64,000 bases of DNA from Mixophyes australis (taxonomy: Eukaryota; Chordata; Amphibia; Anura; Limnodynastidae). The position numbers were made by a program, and so were the translations under genes. The notes below the pieces were generated by a model that was given only the letters and a program-made list of their open reading frames with translations, was not told where the DNA came from and ran no database searches. The stretch is from the NCBI GenBank assembly GCA_036250195.1, contig JAVHZZ010000003.1, positions 90,664,918-90,728,917 of the forward strand, written 5' to 3'. Positions 32,064 through 44,875 of the stretch are shown in pieces; position 1 is the first letter of the stretch; each line of letters starts with the position of its first letter.

Positions 32064-32580
32064 AACTGAAATATGCTGTGTGCATATGTATTTAATCCCC
32101 ACACGTTCACTTTTGCAGCAATAGCAACTATAAGTCTTTGTGGTAAGTATGTTTCATCTTTCACACTGTTCAGGAGTGATTTGGCCCATTCGTCCAGCCT
32201 CCAGGCTGTTCACATTTGTCGGCTGTCACTTGTGCACCAACTTTTCAAAGTTGAATTGGATTGGATTGAGATAATTGGGCCATGGTAGAACATTCTGCTT
32301 TTTTTTTTTACAATATTAGTTTAGCCTTTTATTTGGGTCATTGTCCTCCATATTTAGTTGCATAATTCTACCATTACTATACTTCACCACATCTGGGTCA
32401 CTGTTACAATTATTTACAAACTTCCCATATACGTTTATATGGTTAATTTTGAGTAATGATTTCTTTTGCATTGTATTAATATACCAACCAGTGTTATGCA
32501 GAGCTCCTGATATGGTTCACTGGTGCACATTTACTCCAGTCTCAGCTACTGAACAATAAATACAAATAAAGCACCAAACT
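32064..32580. repeat. Dispersed repeat, probably a decayed Tc1/mariner-like copy
   Basis: Contains strings that recur in vertebrate DNA-transposon relics: TTTGCAGCAATAGCAACTATAAGTC, TTTGGCCCATTCGTCC and TTTGGGTCATTGTCCTCC (each quoted in part). The minus strand near 32280 reads YLNPIQF, resembling the LNPIE motif of Tc1-type transposases, but the frame is full of breaks. The family is uncertain. Confidence 0.4.
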
Positions 32581-34639
32581 GTAACACAAATAGTTGCCAC
32601 TAAAAATCATTTTATTATGTACATACTGTTGACATCCTGGCCAAGTAGTCTATTGGATACACCTTCTGTAGTCGATATAATAGGACGCCAATTAGCTTAA
32701 TATCTGTGGCACAAACATATTTTACGCATGCACGTTCCCTTTGCTTGATGGCACTGGATCAGATTCACTTGTCTCAACTAGGGCAGAGGCTTTGCTTTGT
32801 CAGACTTTTTTCTAGGAAGTATAACAGCTAAATGCACAGCAAGTCACATTATATTATGTCACATCAACTAGCATATCTGCAGGGATTGCCATGTCCAGGG
32901 GATTCAAAGGATTATGCCAAAGCATTTGGCATGTTTCAAAATGTCATCAGTTTGATTTAGTTATAGATCATTTCAAATGATGTTGAGATAATTATTGGCC
33001 AGAACTCAGAGAACGGTGGGTAGCCAACAAAGCACTCAGTGGACATTTTCATACAGCTTTAAATTGCACCGTCCACATTTTTGCTTATACACATTATACT
33101 TCCAAGTTTAACTATAGCTGCCACTTAGACTTAAATTATTCCATCCCATTTTTAGATTATAATGTACTTTTTTCTTGATTTATATGTGGATTGGGTCATT
33201 AGTTCATAATATATTTGGCAGTATTGTCGATCTGCTCGCTGAACTGCAGACATTTTACCTTCAAGTACTTTGTATTCCACCACTGAAATAGTGTAATTAA
33301 TACAAGTAAAATGTAGTTGCTTTTGCAGATATTTTTAAATACATTTTATATTGTCTATTATTGAGACCTTTATACGTATTTTATGAACCCACTTCTCTAA
33401 ATTTGTATCTTTGCTATAGCCCAAGAATCAAAAGATAGTACTTTGTTGGATTATATCTATAAAGTATGCTAATGTCCTCTAAATATTATCCATCATACAA
33501 TAACAAAAACAATAACCTGTGTTAATGGATATCAAGATAATTGCTGCATATAATATATCTGTTTGCTTTTAAATATTCTATGAGAAATATATTGGCACAA
33601 GCTGATATATTTTTTGCACGTAAAGTACATGGTGGTCTAAGCTATGCCTTCATTTGGAGTGTAAGTTAATATTATCCATTGTACTTGGCACTAGCTGTGA
33701 AGTCAGTGAATTCTATAACTGATTACATTATTAAAACAATATTTATTATTGATGTGGTTGTTTAAATGAACTTACCATGCAGATACCAATATTCAGCTAC
33801 ATTTCAGGTCCCTTCGTCCATGTTCAGCCTGTAAAAGAGAATAGAAACCATGGTTACTATACAGATATATATATATATATATAATGCTGGGACATTAAAT
33901 AGGTGAGTTATAATTTTGGTCAGATCATTATGCAGGCTCCTCCATAGTTACTCCTCCAATATAATACATTGCAGACTGGCCTTTGTACCAGCTGAAAGGC
34001 TAATAAAGATCACTGTCTGCAAGGTAAGTACATTTTTTAATTCACAAAATAGCCCTAACACACACTTTAAATAAATAAAATAATAAATACTGTTTGGGTC
34101 CCCAAACCCTTTAATTTATTGTCTTGTACTTGCCCTCCTTAATCTTTCATTACCTGCATTTCTTCATTTTCTATAAAACAAACCTTTAATATGATCAAAA
34201 AATAGTTATTCATTTTCATTCTCCTTGGGCATCACACAAATCAGCTTTGTTCTGTGTTATGGAGAAAAATATATCCACAAAACAATTTTTATCATAAAAA
34301 ACAAACAATTCTGCCTAGATAAAATGATTGTTTACTTAAGAAAGCAGGAAACACAAGCATGGTAAAGCACCTAATTTAGTTACAGGAAGGTATGTAAAAA
34401 TAATAAATTAGTCATCTGTTGGTAGACATCATCTTTATCTATAGAACTGAAATGTAAGAGTACAGAACACTAATAAAGTTCACATTTACGGCACTTATAC
34501 AATACGCAAGCAATTTTGATTACCTGAAAACTAATGTGATTGTGATTTTATCGTACAACCTGTTAGTGAATGTCTGAGCTCAGGAGTAATGTTAAAAAAA
34601 TATGATTTTACTGAAAACGCATTAGATGTTAAGAGTAAG
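32581..34639. other. AT-rich non-coding stretch
   Basis: No protein similarity seen. A (TA)n tract lies at about 33862-33884. Nothing else is distinctive. Confidence 0.5.
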
Positions 34640-34935
34640 CATCTGATTCATTAAGGAAAGTTAAGCAAAAATTTACTAACGTTTCTTACTCAAGTTTTCT
34701 GGACAAAACCATGTTGCAATGTAAGGGCTGCAAATGAGTTTATTACTTTGCACATAAGGAAAATACTGGCAGCTTTTTCATGTAGCACACAAATACTTGA
34801 TAGCTTATTTGTACACTGAAATCTAAAGTTGATCTAGGACATGCCCTACCCCAACTATAAATTTTCCATCACATTTAAAATTTACCTCCCCCAATGCAAC
34901 ATGGTTTTGCTTTACTTGCTTAGTTTTGCTTAACT
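34640..34935 (+). mobile_element. MITE family B, copy 2
   Basis: Opens with CTGATTCATTAAGGAAAGTTAAG and shares the TTCTGGACAAAACCATGTTGCA, TTTGCACATAAG and TTGATCTAGGACATGCCCTA blocks with 3788-4102 (each quoted in part). The right end is less clear (TTTGCTTAACTGTCCTCAAGGC). Confidence 0.85.
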
Positions 34936-35865
34936 GTCCTCAAGGCTTCAAGGTGAGCCTTGAGTCAGGGGGACACCACACCAGCCCTTTGACTTATGGG
35001 CTCACCCTGCACTTGGTCTGACAGGCCATGATGTGCTTATGTTGTCATTAGGGTCAGCTCCATTGCCCTGATTGGATCATCCCTGATTGGGCAAGATGCT
35101 TAAGCGGACAGATGCACAGCCATTAAGGGCAAGGGAATGATCACTCCTCCCCACACATAATCAATCTGGCTACCATCCCCTTCTGCTTTGTCCCTGCCCA
35201 ACCTTCCTGTATCACTTCCTATTCCTCCCCTCTACTCAGCATTCCTCAGTTAACTGTTTGAGGGTTATTTTTTACTTTGTTTATACTTTCATAAATTGTA
35301 CTATTTATCTTAGAATATATACCTATTGTTACCCGAAATGCAACTCGCATTATCATTCCTTTACTAATCTCCTCCTGTGTTGATGCATTCTCCAACTTGT
35401 TGGACAACTATCTAAAAAGCTTCTTAACTATTTAACATGTTAATACTCTTCGGTTGCCGACACTAATTTCTACACTGACTCAAAATTATATTCCAAATAA
35501 GATTTTCAATTCTTACCCTGGCCTTCAAAGGTCTCTGCTACACTATTCAATCCTACCTCAGTTCCCTCATCTTCAAGTATTCACTAAACTGCCCCTCTGT
35601 TCCAGTGATCTTTGACATTCCTGAATTCTTCCCACTCATATTTAAAAGACTTACCCCATGTAGAATCATTTCCATGGAAACCTTTAGCTCAAAATACCAG
35701 CCTCCAAATGCACTTCTTTATTGAAGCCTAGCATGAAACCTGTTACTGCATCACCCTCTCATATTTTCACTTCCCATATCTTGTAGATGTAGGTTCTTGC
35801 ATTCCATTATGATTGTATTGTGTATAGGAGTGCGGTGGCTCAATACCTAATGCTTCACTTATTTG

Positions 35866-35867
<2 letters not shown>
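34936..35867 (+). other. Non-coding; possible decayed LINE 3' fragment
   Basis: Pyrimidine-rich sequence at 35500-35760 gives plus-strand readings such as LTLAFKGL followed by SYLSSLI, faintly like the end of an L2/CR1-type RT, but no strong motif is present and stops are frequent. I regard this as a weak suggestion only. Confidence 0.25.

Positions 35868-35919
<52 letters not shown>
35868..35919. repeat. (TA)n microsatellite
   Basis: About 25 AT dinucleotides in a row. Confidence 0.97.
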
Positions 35920-35920
<1 letters not shown>

Positions 35921-36734
35921 CATTAATTTCCTATTATTAGGAAATAAACCCATTGTCAATGGCTGTCAATTGCACTGTCCACCCCTAATAGCACTGCTAT
36001 TCACTAGAAGTGGGATCTTGTGCATATTTCAAAGGTTAGGGGATACCAAATTATGATGTTTACCACATATAAATATATAATACCGGTACCTTATACATTC
36101 CTGCAAAATATAATGGTGCTATATAAATACATTTTAAAAGCCTTAATGCTAAACAAGTCTTGCTCAGTTCCTCTATCTACTTATTGTAGGCATTCAGTTC
36201 TAACAATATATATATGTATATGTAAGTAGTGAACAGAATTTCAGGAAATGTTAAAAACATTATCTCAGCATGTATGACTTACACTTAAATGTCTCTCCTG
36301 ATATACTAATGACAGTTTAGCACTAAATAGGTTAAGCTGCTCACCCTATACACCATTAGATAATTTCATGCTAAATGAGCTGACCTAGTTTTAAGGAAGG
36401 ATATATTTAATAAGTGCTCACAAAGATACATTGTCCTTTTAGACTCCAGCATTGCAACAAATTCATTATTGCAAAGCCTTGAGTCTGATAAATGTTAGAA
36501 ATAGCAATACCTCCACTTTCACAATTACTATTGGATGATATTTAATGTCTAAATAATGGCCAGAACATTGTACATATTTAGACAAACTAAAGAACATTAA
36601 TGTTGCTTTCCAAATAAGTTAACTTAATAGTTCAATCAAGCTCTGAAATAATGATGTATTTTTAATTGTAATCTACACAGTAATTTTCTATTTGGTATAC
36701 ATAGATAGAGAGTGTGTGTATTTAGGCAATAGTC
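35920..36734. other. AT-rich non-coding stretch
   Basis: Nothing recognisable; a 69-codon frame (36020-36229) has no similarity I can name. Confidence 0.5.
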
Positions 36735-36912
36735 ATCAAACCCACTAATTATTATTATTGCCATTTATTTATATAGCACCACTAATTCCGGAGCACTGAA
36801 CAGAAAACTCACTCACATCAGTCTCTGCCCCATTGGGGCTTACAGTCAAAAATTCCCAAACACACACACACAGAGACAGACAGACAGAGACAGACAGACA
36901 GACACACAGACT
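36735..36912 (-). repeat. Dispersed repeat 3' end plus (CA/GACA)n microsatellite
   Basis: Reverse-strand copy of the repeat at 3138-3376: TTATTATTATTGCCATTTATTTATATAGC, CTCACTCACATCAGTCTCTGCCCC, TTGGGGCTTACAG (each quoted in part). It ends in a CACACACA and GACAGACAGA microsatellite at 36862-36908. Confidence 0.8.
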
Positions 36913-37135
36913 TATAGGGCCTGATTCCATAAGGAAAGTTAAGCAAAAACTTTAGTAAGTTTTCTTACTCATGTTTTCTGGACAAACCATGTTGCAATAC
37001 AAGGAGTGCAAATACGTTTATTATTTTGCACATAAGGAAATACTATCCATTTTTTCATGTAGCACACAAATACTTGTTAGCTTATTTGTACACTGAAAAT
37101 ATAAATCTGCAATCACATTTACAATTTACCTCCCC
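36913..37135 (+). mobile_element. MITE family B, copy 3 (truncated)
   Basis: Starts TAGGGCCTGATTCCATAAGG and carries the TGGACAAACCATGTTGCAAT and TTTGCACATAAGG blocks. The TTGATCTAGGACATGCCC part is deleted. Confidence 0.85.
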
Positions 37136-38160
37136 TTCCACTCTAGCCAGACCTCCACTCCCCCTCCTCTCTAGCCAGACCTATTTGGTGAGTATCCATG
37201 CTTTTTTTATAGAATGTAGGCATCCTCCTCTTGCACCCCAGTTTGTACATGGAGAGTGCAGAGGATCAGTGTCTTTTTTGTTTATATAATAGGATATTGT
37301 AACAAAATGTATTATATCTAATGACTGATTGCTATTTTCTGTTGAATCTATGTATAACACTGTGAATATTTTATGTAACCTGTCAAAGTGTATTTAGTTA
37401 AGTGACCTGAGTCTGTCCTGGGCAAGTGCCAATGGTCTTTTGAAAGTAGCCAGGCCCAGAGACAAATCTCTAAATAGTTTGTGTATGCAGAGGAGTTAGG
37501 CTTAGCCAAGCAGAAAGATCAGAGGTGAGAGATTCTCTGAGGTGCCCAAACATATACCTAGTGATAGATAATTTACTTTGGGAAAACTCTGTGTCATTTT
37601 GGGCATCCATCTAACTTAGATGAAAAATAAAATTCCTAAGGAAGCCCAACAAGAAATGGTTTAAAAATCTCTTGTTTCAGACATCAGATTGTCCATTTCT
37701 TTGAGGAGGGTCTACCACAACTGAAATGTGCCATTCTTCTCAATGTACACTTCTCACACGCCAATTCCTGAACTTGTAAGTAGGGATTCTGTTTTTATTT
37801 CTTATTTTATTTTATGAAACTCATTTGTGCAAACCTATTGTATGTATGTTTATTACCTTTTTGTAAATAAGCCTTGAAAACATTTTTCAGATTAAACATA
37901 TTGTATCTAGTGTACTCTCTGTGGTTCTTTGTGAACTTACGAAGCCCAGGGAGGCTCATGCTACATGTGTATGTGATTTAAGTGTGGAACATTAATACGT
38001 GGTTCTGATGAACATAAGGACACCATATTAAATCCTTTGTGGTGGCAGAAAAGGTGTATTCATTGCTAAGTGACTAAGTTGACACCAGTCGCGGCCAGCT
38101 GTTCAGATTGTTGTATCTGGGACAGGCTGGGCGTTCATGACAGATATATATATTTAATCT
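37136..38160 (+). other. Possible LTR, unclassified
   Basis: From about 37310 the sequence is less AT-rich and non-repetitive. It ends with CCTTTGTGGTGGCAGAAAAGG at 38034-38054, a TGGTGGCA-type string that often stands just after an LTR. TG...CA boundaries could not be fixed and no second copy is in the window. I offer it as a candidate only. Confidence 0.25.
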
Positions 38161-38985
38161 ACTATATACGGTAATAAAGTGACAGCAACAATATTTATTG
38201 ACTGACAGGACACTTGGTATCTATGGTTAACTTCGAAAAAAACTGGGTCTAACTAGTCTATCTACTGTGAAGTACCTCAGGCACTAACACTAAAGGCTTT
38301 AGCAGTACCCTCCAACCTATTACCTTTAATTGGGGGTACTCTCCTTTCTTAAATAGTCATGGAAAATGAAATCACAACATACAGAAAACAGCATGATACT
38401 CACACACTATACACATAAGATACAGTCTATACAGATATTGCTTGCGGTGTAGCTATGTTGACCTTTGACTACCTTGAAAGCCCCACTTGAATCCAGTAAC
38501 TGACCTAGTGACTTTCTTTAAAGAAAATATATACCCCCATCAATTTCCTCTGCATCTGGGTTATCTAGTACAAGCTGCACAAAATGGCTGCCTTATTGTC
38601 TTATATGAGTCCATTTAGCAATCTTGGGACCTGTAGAGCCACACAGAACACAACAATATCACATCTCTATTTTTACTTTTCTTCTTAGTTTGTGTGCCTA
38701 CTCTCCAGTCCTCTCAAACTCTAACTCCACCCACCTGTTTTCCTACCACTTTCTCTCTCTCCCAGCAGTCTTATCTCCTGTGCTGGTTCAGCTCCTCCTA
38801 TAACAGTCTCCTTCCCAACTGCAAAGTTTGCTGGGAGATGTAGTTTATCATGTATTGTCATGTGCAAGCTAATTTTTGAGACATATAAATCTGCAAATAT
38901 GTGTTTGTGAATTAATTCCTAGAAATAGTGTGATATGGCTCAGAGGAGCTGATTAAATCAATGTTTTGTATGTTAAACTACCTAG
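38161..38985. other. Non-coding, no element recognised
   Basis: Mixed composition with no tandem structure or coding similarity. Near 38820 GCTGGGAGATGTAGTTT resembles the inner part of hAT MITEs. Confidence 0.4.
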
Positions 38986-39730
38986 AGGGTGCTGGTAGAT
39001 AATAGTCTAGATCTATGGTAGCCCCTTGTATTATTTATGGCAGATTGCAAAAATGGAAGCGTTTGAAAATATCTCTTTTAGGACAGTGAAATCTAACACC
39101 TCTCTGGGAAGCCTCAGACATGCCAACTGCAGAGACAGGGTTATATATGAATGACAAATTCAAGCTGAATAGGGTCACAGGAAAATATCATATCATTTTC
39201 TCCGATATCATACTTACCAGGGGCATGTGTGGTATGCAGATGAAGGGGAACTTATGACCTGTTGTGTGAAGGTAAAAATCATGTTTGTACGCCATACTGG
39301 TAATAAGTCGGGACAGGGTATTTAATACCTGATTTAGGAGCTGTGTCCACAGAGGTCATAAAAACCTAATTTTCATTCCACAGACCGTAGTTCTGACATC
39401 ACAGGAAGGGGGCTGTGGGCCCTGCAGCTTGGTTTTAAAACTGCACTGTGACTCTAAGGATTTGTTCACTTTTGGGAGTCAATCTGATATTGAAGAGGGT
39501 CCCATTTTTCCTGCTTCTCCCAACACCAGAAACTTGATTATATGGGAGTTATCAATTCAGTGTTTTATCTTTTTTATTTTATAAGAATCAGTTGCATTAT
39601 ATTTGTATGCCTTTTATTAACTGCTTTATCTTCAGCATTGTGGATGTATTTTCCATATTAAATTACCCTTAATAAGTTCAAGTCTCTGTATTCTTACAAA
39701 TTCACGTGACAGTTTGGTCAAGATGCTACA
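38986..39730 (+). other. Possible LTR, unclassified
   Basis: Contains TTCTGACATCACAGGAAGGG and a C/G-rich patch (39400-39440), then a long AT-rich tail to CACGTGACAGTTTGGTCAAG at 39703. This resembles U3-R-U5 layout, but no boundaries or partner are visible. Confidence 0.22.
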
Positions 39731-40441
39731 TAATTGAAACGAGGAGAACATTGTGGTTTATGTTAACTCTGATTAAAGTAAATTGTGCTAGATTAAATCT
39801 AGGGAGAACCTAAGGCTTCCTAAATAAGAGTGTCAGCTCTTCATAAAAAAAACCTTGGAGGTGGCATAGTTGGTACGGCAAAGCTAATGTGTGGCATAGA
39901 AAGGGAAGGATTTAATATTTTAGACAGACCAGGTGGTTGTTTTTTGGTTAACCCTGTGTCAGACACGTCTCATGCAGGCTCAGGTGAGTGTTGTTTGTGA
40001 CATGTATCATTACGAAATAGTGCCAGCATCGCACATATGTCTGCAATTGCAGCTTTTTTAGTGAACGCAATTTGCAGCTGTGAATTGTTGACTGTGACCA
40101 ACTATGCATCAGCTCCTATTTTGTTGCTAACTTAAACAAATTACATATGAAAGTATATTCAAAGGTGGTATATGTTTTTCCAGGTTTTCATCTTTATATA
40201 TACGTATAAGAGCTCTAGATAATTACTGTAGCATATCTGACAGCCACACATAGGTTGTAAACTCATTTGGGAAGGACTATCTTTATCTTCTGTTTCATGC
40301 AATAGTATGCTGTCCAAATCATGATCCCTTCAATGTTCAGCACTATATAATATGTTGTCACTTTATAAGTAAAGGATGTGATGTCCGAGAAGCTGTTGTG
40401 TGTGTGAGCTCACAGGTATTTTGAGACTAAAATTACTTTTA
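39731..40441. other. Non-coding, no element recognised
   Basis: Nothing beyond short AT-rich runs. 40255-40365 faintly resembles the GTAAACTC...TTCAGCACTATATAATATGTT ending of dispersed vertebrate repeats. Confidence 0.4.
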
Positions 40442-40616
40442 GGGCTAGATTTACTAAGCTGCGGGTTTGAAAAAGTGGAGATGTTGCCCATAGCAACCAA
40501 TCAGATTCTAGCTGTCATTTTGTAGAAGGTACTAAATAAATGAAAGCTAGAATCTGATTGGTTGCTATAGGCAACATCCCCACTTTTTCAAACCCGCAGC
40601 TTAGTAAATCTAGCCC
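40442..40616. mobile_element. Palindromic MITE family A, copy 3 (near-perfect hairpin)
   Basis: GGGCTAGATTTACTAAGCTG at the left and its exact complement at the right. The arms pair almost perfectly over the full 175 bp. TTA stands directly outside both ends, which fits the 3-bp duplication of PIF/Harbinger-type elements. It is the best-preserved copy in the window. Confidence 0.93.
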
Positions 40617-41984
40617 TTAGTGTGAAGTGAGACCGCTCATTCTCTGGCTCTGCAATGAAGTACTCCTCCACGTCAGAGAGGCAGTGTTTCCCCAAGCAGA
40701 ATAAAAATGAACTGAAGACCAACACGCAATTTAATGTAATGAATAACAGCAATTTATTGATCAGCTCACTCAGAGAAAGCAGGAGGCTGTTCTGTTTAAA
40801 TGTCCCAGTGTAATAATTTTCCTCTCTCCTTTTTTACATTTTTACAATACTTTTACAAATAATAAAACACTTACTCAGGGTTAATGCATTACTTAACGTC
40901 TATGCCAAAACCACCTATTATAAGTTAAATATCACTTGTCACGGACTCTTATCCTAGATTAATATAAGTTTCGCTAATGGCATTAATAAATTAAATGTTA
41001 CTAAATTTCAAGATATTTATAAATATTAAAGCAGTGATTAAATCTGTTCATCCAGTTTCAGGATCAATTAATTTCTAATTTACCCATCATTTAGATATAA
41101 GGACACAGTTTATAAACATTAAATGCATATTTATAATCATATTATTTAAAGTTCTATTTCATTTTTGTGGTAGTGCACATATTAACATTAAATGTTGCAG
41201 ACCTGTTGTAGTAAGTTGTGGTAATATCAACTCGTTGCACTATAAACACAACTCTCAGGGGCTGCTGTACTTACTGAGATAAATGACAGTTTCCTTTTCA
41301 AAGAAACGTTTGCAGCAATCATAAACTGTGTTCAGTTCTGCACCTACTTTCCAACTCAGTCTATAATATCTGAATTCTTTCCAATTTACTCTAATCTTTC
41401 ACAGTTCATTGTCTGAAATCGATGAACAAAATATATGGTGATGTTCCACAGTTCCTCCACTTGGTTTATTGAATAATGTTGGTATTTCAGCTTGGTTCTT
41501 ATCTTAGTGAGAGGGGAACTGATACAGTAGTCTGTGTATATAAATGTTTCAACAAATATTTTCCTCAGGGAATAGTTTTATTTTGTAGCAAATATGCTTT
41601 TTGTGAGGTAAATTTATATTACTCTACCTAATGGATTTAGTCTTTACAAAGTCTAGAGGAGGTTTATTGCCTCAAATGTCAATGTAAGTATGTCACCCAT
41701 TCCTATACAGATGACCTGTCTTTGCCACTGGATTTAAATATCTGTCACCAATGTGCTACCATGTCATCAGTGATTATTCCCCTCTGCAATTACTCATCAG
41801 TTCTTCTCTACTAAGCTACTGCTTTCTTCATAAGAACCTGGTCTCTTTCCTTGTCACCAGTTACTTGTCTCTCCTCACTGATCTCCATGCTTTCTTCCCC
41901 ACATCTAACCAGCCTCTCACTCTCCTCCTGCCTCCTCTCAACTCTTCTGACCACCATCACTCTCCTCACAGCTCCAACTGCCCC
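40617..41984. other. AT-rich non-coding stretch
   Basis: No recognisable gene. 41751-42020 has an open plus-strand frame rich in Leu/Ser/Pro that runs into the minisatellite; it looks like pyrimidine-rich low complexity rather than a gene. Confidence 0.5.
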
Positions 41985-42225
41985 TTCCCCTCACTGACCA
42001 ACTGCCACTTCCCTCTCTGACCAACTGCCACTTCCCTCACTGACCAACTGCCACTTCCCTCACTGACCAACTGCCCCTTCCCTCACTGACCAACTGCCAC
42101 TTCCCTCACTGACCCACTGCCATGTCCCTCACTGACCAACTACCACTTCCCTCACTGACCAACTGTCCCTTCCCTCACTGACCAACTGTCACTTTGCTCC
42201 CTGACCAACTGTCACTTTGAATCCT
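41985..42225 (+). repeat. 23-bp minisatellite
   Basis: About ten copies of CTGACCAACTGCCACTTCCCTCA with small changes (GCCC for CCAC, GTCA for GCCA). Confidence 0.95.
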
Positions 42226-42654
42226 TGTATTGTAATTTAATAGTACAGGAATAAATGTCAAGAGTTTGCTGCGGTTATAGATAAAGCTTACAGTGGAAGA
42301 TGATTTTTAACTAGTAGAGTTTTAAAGGGTGCACAGGCAGACAGAAAGATGTTGGCTATAATTAAACATTTAAGTAATCTGTAATGACAGTGACAGTGTA
42401 ATCTCTTACAGCCAGGGTTCTCATCAATTATTATGTCATGTTATTATGTCATTTTTATAGCTTGCCATGGTGGAACTGTTTGAAATGTTTATATAGGCGT
42501 ATATTTTCATTTATTTTAATCTATGAAAATTTCTGACTGTTGCACAATGATTATTCTGATATGCTAGGCCCCGCCAGACACTGGGGGGGAAGGGAGGGGG
42601 GGGGGGGGGGGGTTGGTCGCTTAATGGGTGATCCAGTCCTGCTGATGCACCCAA
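42226..42654. other. Non-coding with a long G-tract
   Basis: Includes GGGGGGGAAGGGAGGG followed by a run of about 17 G at 42583-42612, a likely G-quadruplex former and a likely spot for assembly length errors. Confidence 0.7.
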
Positions 42655-42775
42655 GTTAACAGAATAAGTTTCTTATTTAAGTCTCCTGGACAAAACCATG
42701 TTAAAATGCAAGGGGTGAAAATTAGTTTTCTCTTTTGCACATGAGTTAAATACTGACTGTTTTTTCATGGTAGTT
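42655..42775 (+). mobile_element. MITE family B, copy 4 (partial)
   Basis: Retains AAGTTAACAGAATAAG, CTCCTGGACAAAACCATGTT, GCAAGGGGTGAAAATTAG, TTTTGCACATGAG and GTTTTTTCATG; it breaks off before the GATCTAGGACATG part. Confidence 0.8.
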
Positions 42776-44085
42776 TTGTCGGACAAAAAGTATGTGCGTA
42801 TGTGTTTATGTCATGAAGTGGTAAGTGTGCGCACTCCATCATTGACCAATAGTGGAACAGCTGGCTCATACAAAAGACATGCAGAAGTTTTCTGCTCCGT
42901 CAGAGAGACTCTCATGCCCTTCTCCTGCCAAAAGAACAGTGGGGTATTAAATAGCTTTAATATTTCTTGGTACGGTTATGGTTATTTATCTAAATCTTCT
43001 CAACCACATTTAGAATATGAATATTCTAAATGACGTTCATGGTGGTTCTGATTATATCCTGGAAAGTAGTGAAGACGAGTGTGTTCCTGACCATTTAAAG
43101 GGATATGAAATAGGAATATGTAAAACACAGAGTAATTCTCTGCCTGATATAAACAGTGTTTTAAATACAGGAGACTAAAAATCTGTGTCCATTCAAACAC
43201 ATTCCAAATGTGATAGATCGAAAGTGTATAATAAAAAGCAGCAGCACCTATACTGTGAGAAACCAGTCTCCAAAGTAGCCTCACATGTGCATGTTCATTG
43301 TAATGAGACTGATGTTACCAGGTTACTTACATTTCCCAAGTACTAATAGGAAAAGCATATACAGCATCTTTGAAATATAGTTAACTTTTTTTTACAATTG
43401 ACAGGACATGAGTTCTGATTCTTTGCAAACAACCCAATAAGCATGGTTTCCAAAGGTTTCATGTAACGTGTCACTTACCAAGGCTTGTTTGCTGGAAAAT
43501 ACCTGTGGAAACACTTGAAGAAGTGTAAACTAAACCAAAAAGTGCAACATACCCAAACCTTGTAATCCAGTCTCTGTCTGCCTTTGCTGAAACTGTTCCA
43601 CCTTGCATCAACAGTGGTTTTTGGAATCTTTTGAATGGCATGACACATGCAGAACCAGATTAAGACTCTTGGGGGCCCAGGGCACTTTAGACAGGGGGCT
43701 CCCTATAAAGTAACATGGTTATCATTTTAGACAAATTTTAGACAAATAGACATACAATACTGTGTGCACTACTGTTAGGTGCATGCAGTTCTGTCTTCAT
43801 GAGCAGTACACTGTGAAGTGGGACATACCTTCCAAATATCCTTGAACTCAGACCAAATCCTGACTAAGCGGGACAGTCACCAAAATTCGGGACTGCCCAG
43901 AATCAGGACAGTTGGCAGACTGTTCTGCTCTCTCCTACCTGTTCTTGTCACGTTTAGTACCTGTGGCTGCTGGTGTCGTTAGCTCAGTTCCTGCTTGTCT
44001 GGATCCTGGAATGTTAGAGGCCATATTTGGAAAAATAATGGGTACTTGAAATGTAGAAAACTTCAACCAGTCCTGATAGCACTCA
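42776..44085. other. Non-coding with a decayed dispersed repeat
   Basis: No gene recognised. 43815-43920 (AAGCGGGACAGTCACCAAAATTCGGGACTG, in part, then AATCAGGACAGTTGG) resembles 27885-27965 (ATTCTGGCATTACAGTCCCG ... GATAGTTGG), so a short dispersed repeat is likely. The open frame at 43000-43284 has no similarity I can name. Confidence 0.45.
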
Positions 44086-44629
44086 CATATTATAATTAGG
44101 CCTCCCTTCAGCCCCAACATTAAAATAATAATATTCATTTCACATTTGCTAAATAGATATATTTCCCTCCAACCAGCCCCAACATTAAATTAATAGTATT
44201 TCCATTTAATATATAAACCTATTACCCTCCCTACAAAAAGCCCCAGCAATAAATTAAATAGCATTTACGTTTAATAAATGTAACCATTTCTCACAATCAT
44301 CCCTTACATTTAATAATTCATATTTACAATTAATAAATAGCCTTCCTCCATGAACTGAGCCCCATATTCAATTAATACCCCCAAACCACTCCAGCAATAA
44401 ATAAATAGGTCCAATCACTCAATCTTAAATTGAAGGGCCCTACTATTAAATTAAATAGCCCCAGCAATAAATTAAATTGTCTCACCATCACCCCACAAAT
44501 AAAATAGCACCCATTAAATAATTTGCCCCACCTGCACTTCACCATTAAATAGCTTTCCACCCACAATTTAAATTAACATACCCCCCACACACACAAAGAC
44601 ACATTTAATTAACATACCCTGCCCACACA
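44086..44629. repeat. Degenerate CCCCA-GCAATAAATTAAATA repeat tract
   Basis: The string CAGCCCCAACATTAAATTAA and variants (AGCCCCAGCAATAAATTAAA) recur every ~60-70 bases, with AT-rich spacers. No coding potential. Confidence 0.65.
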
Positions 44630-44875
44630 GGAGAGATATATCTGTTGATGCTCTTAGAGAGGCAGCAGTAAACCATAATAAAAACATAGCAAAATGGAGA
44701 GAGAGTCAGAGCACTAAATTAATGGCCGTAAGCATACAAGCAGTATAGATGTAGAGACCACAACAGCAACAGGTACAGTACACAGTAGGATGCACGGACA
44801 CAGCAACACATAAGAAAGTGCTTTCCAAAACTGGGACATATTGCCAAAAAAATGTGAGAGACAATTTTTTTTAAT
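44630..44875 (+). pseudogene. ERV gag C-terminal remnant
   Basis: The plus strand has the strings REAAVNHNKNIAKW and, near 44815-44850 in another frame, CFPKLGHIAKK, the shape of a nucleocapsid zinc knuckle with its second and last Cys lost. Stops separate the parts. It directly precedes the protease remnant. Confidence 0.6.

Noticed and set aside
36735..36912. Small non-coding RNA gene
   Set aside because: The segment is the inverted 3' end of a dispersed repeat with a microsatellite; no promoter boxes or RNA fold were recognised.
41751..42020. 89-codon Leu/Ser/Pro-rich ORF as a gene
   Set aside because: It runs into a 23-bp minisatellite and consists of pyrimidine-rich low-complexity sequence.
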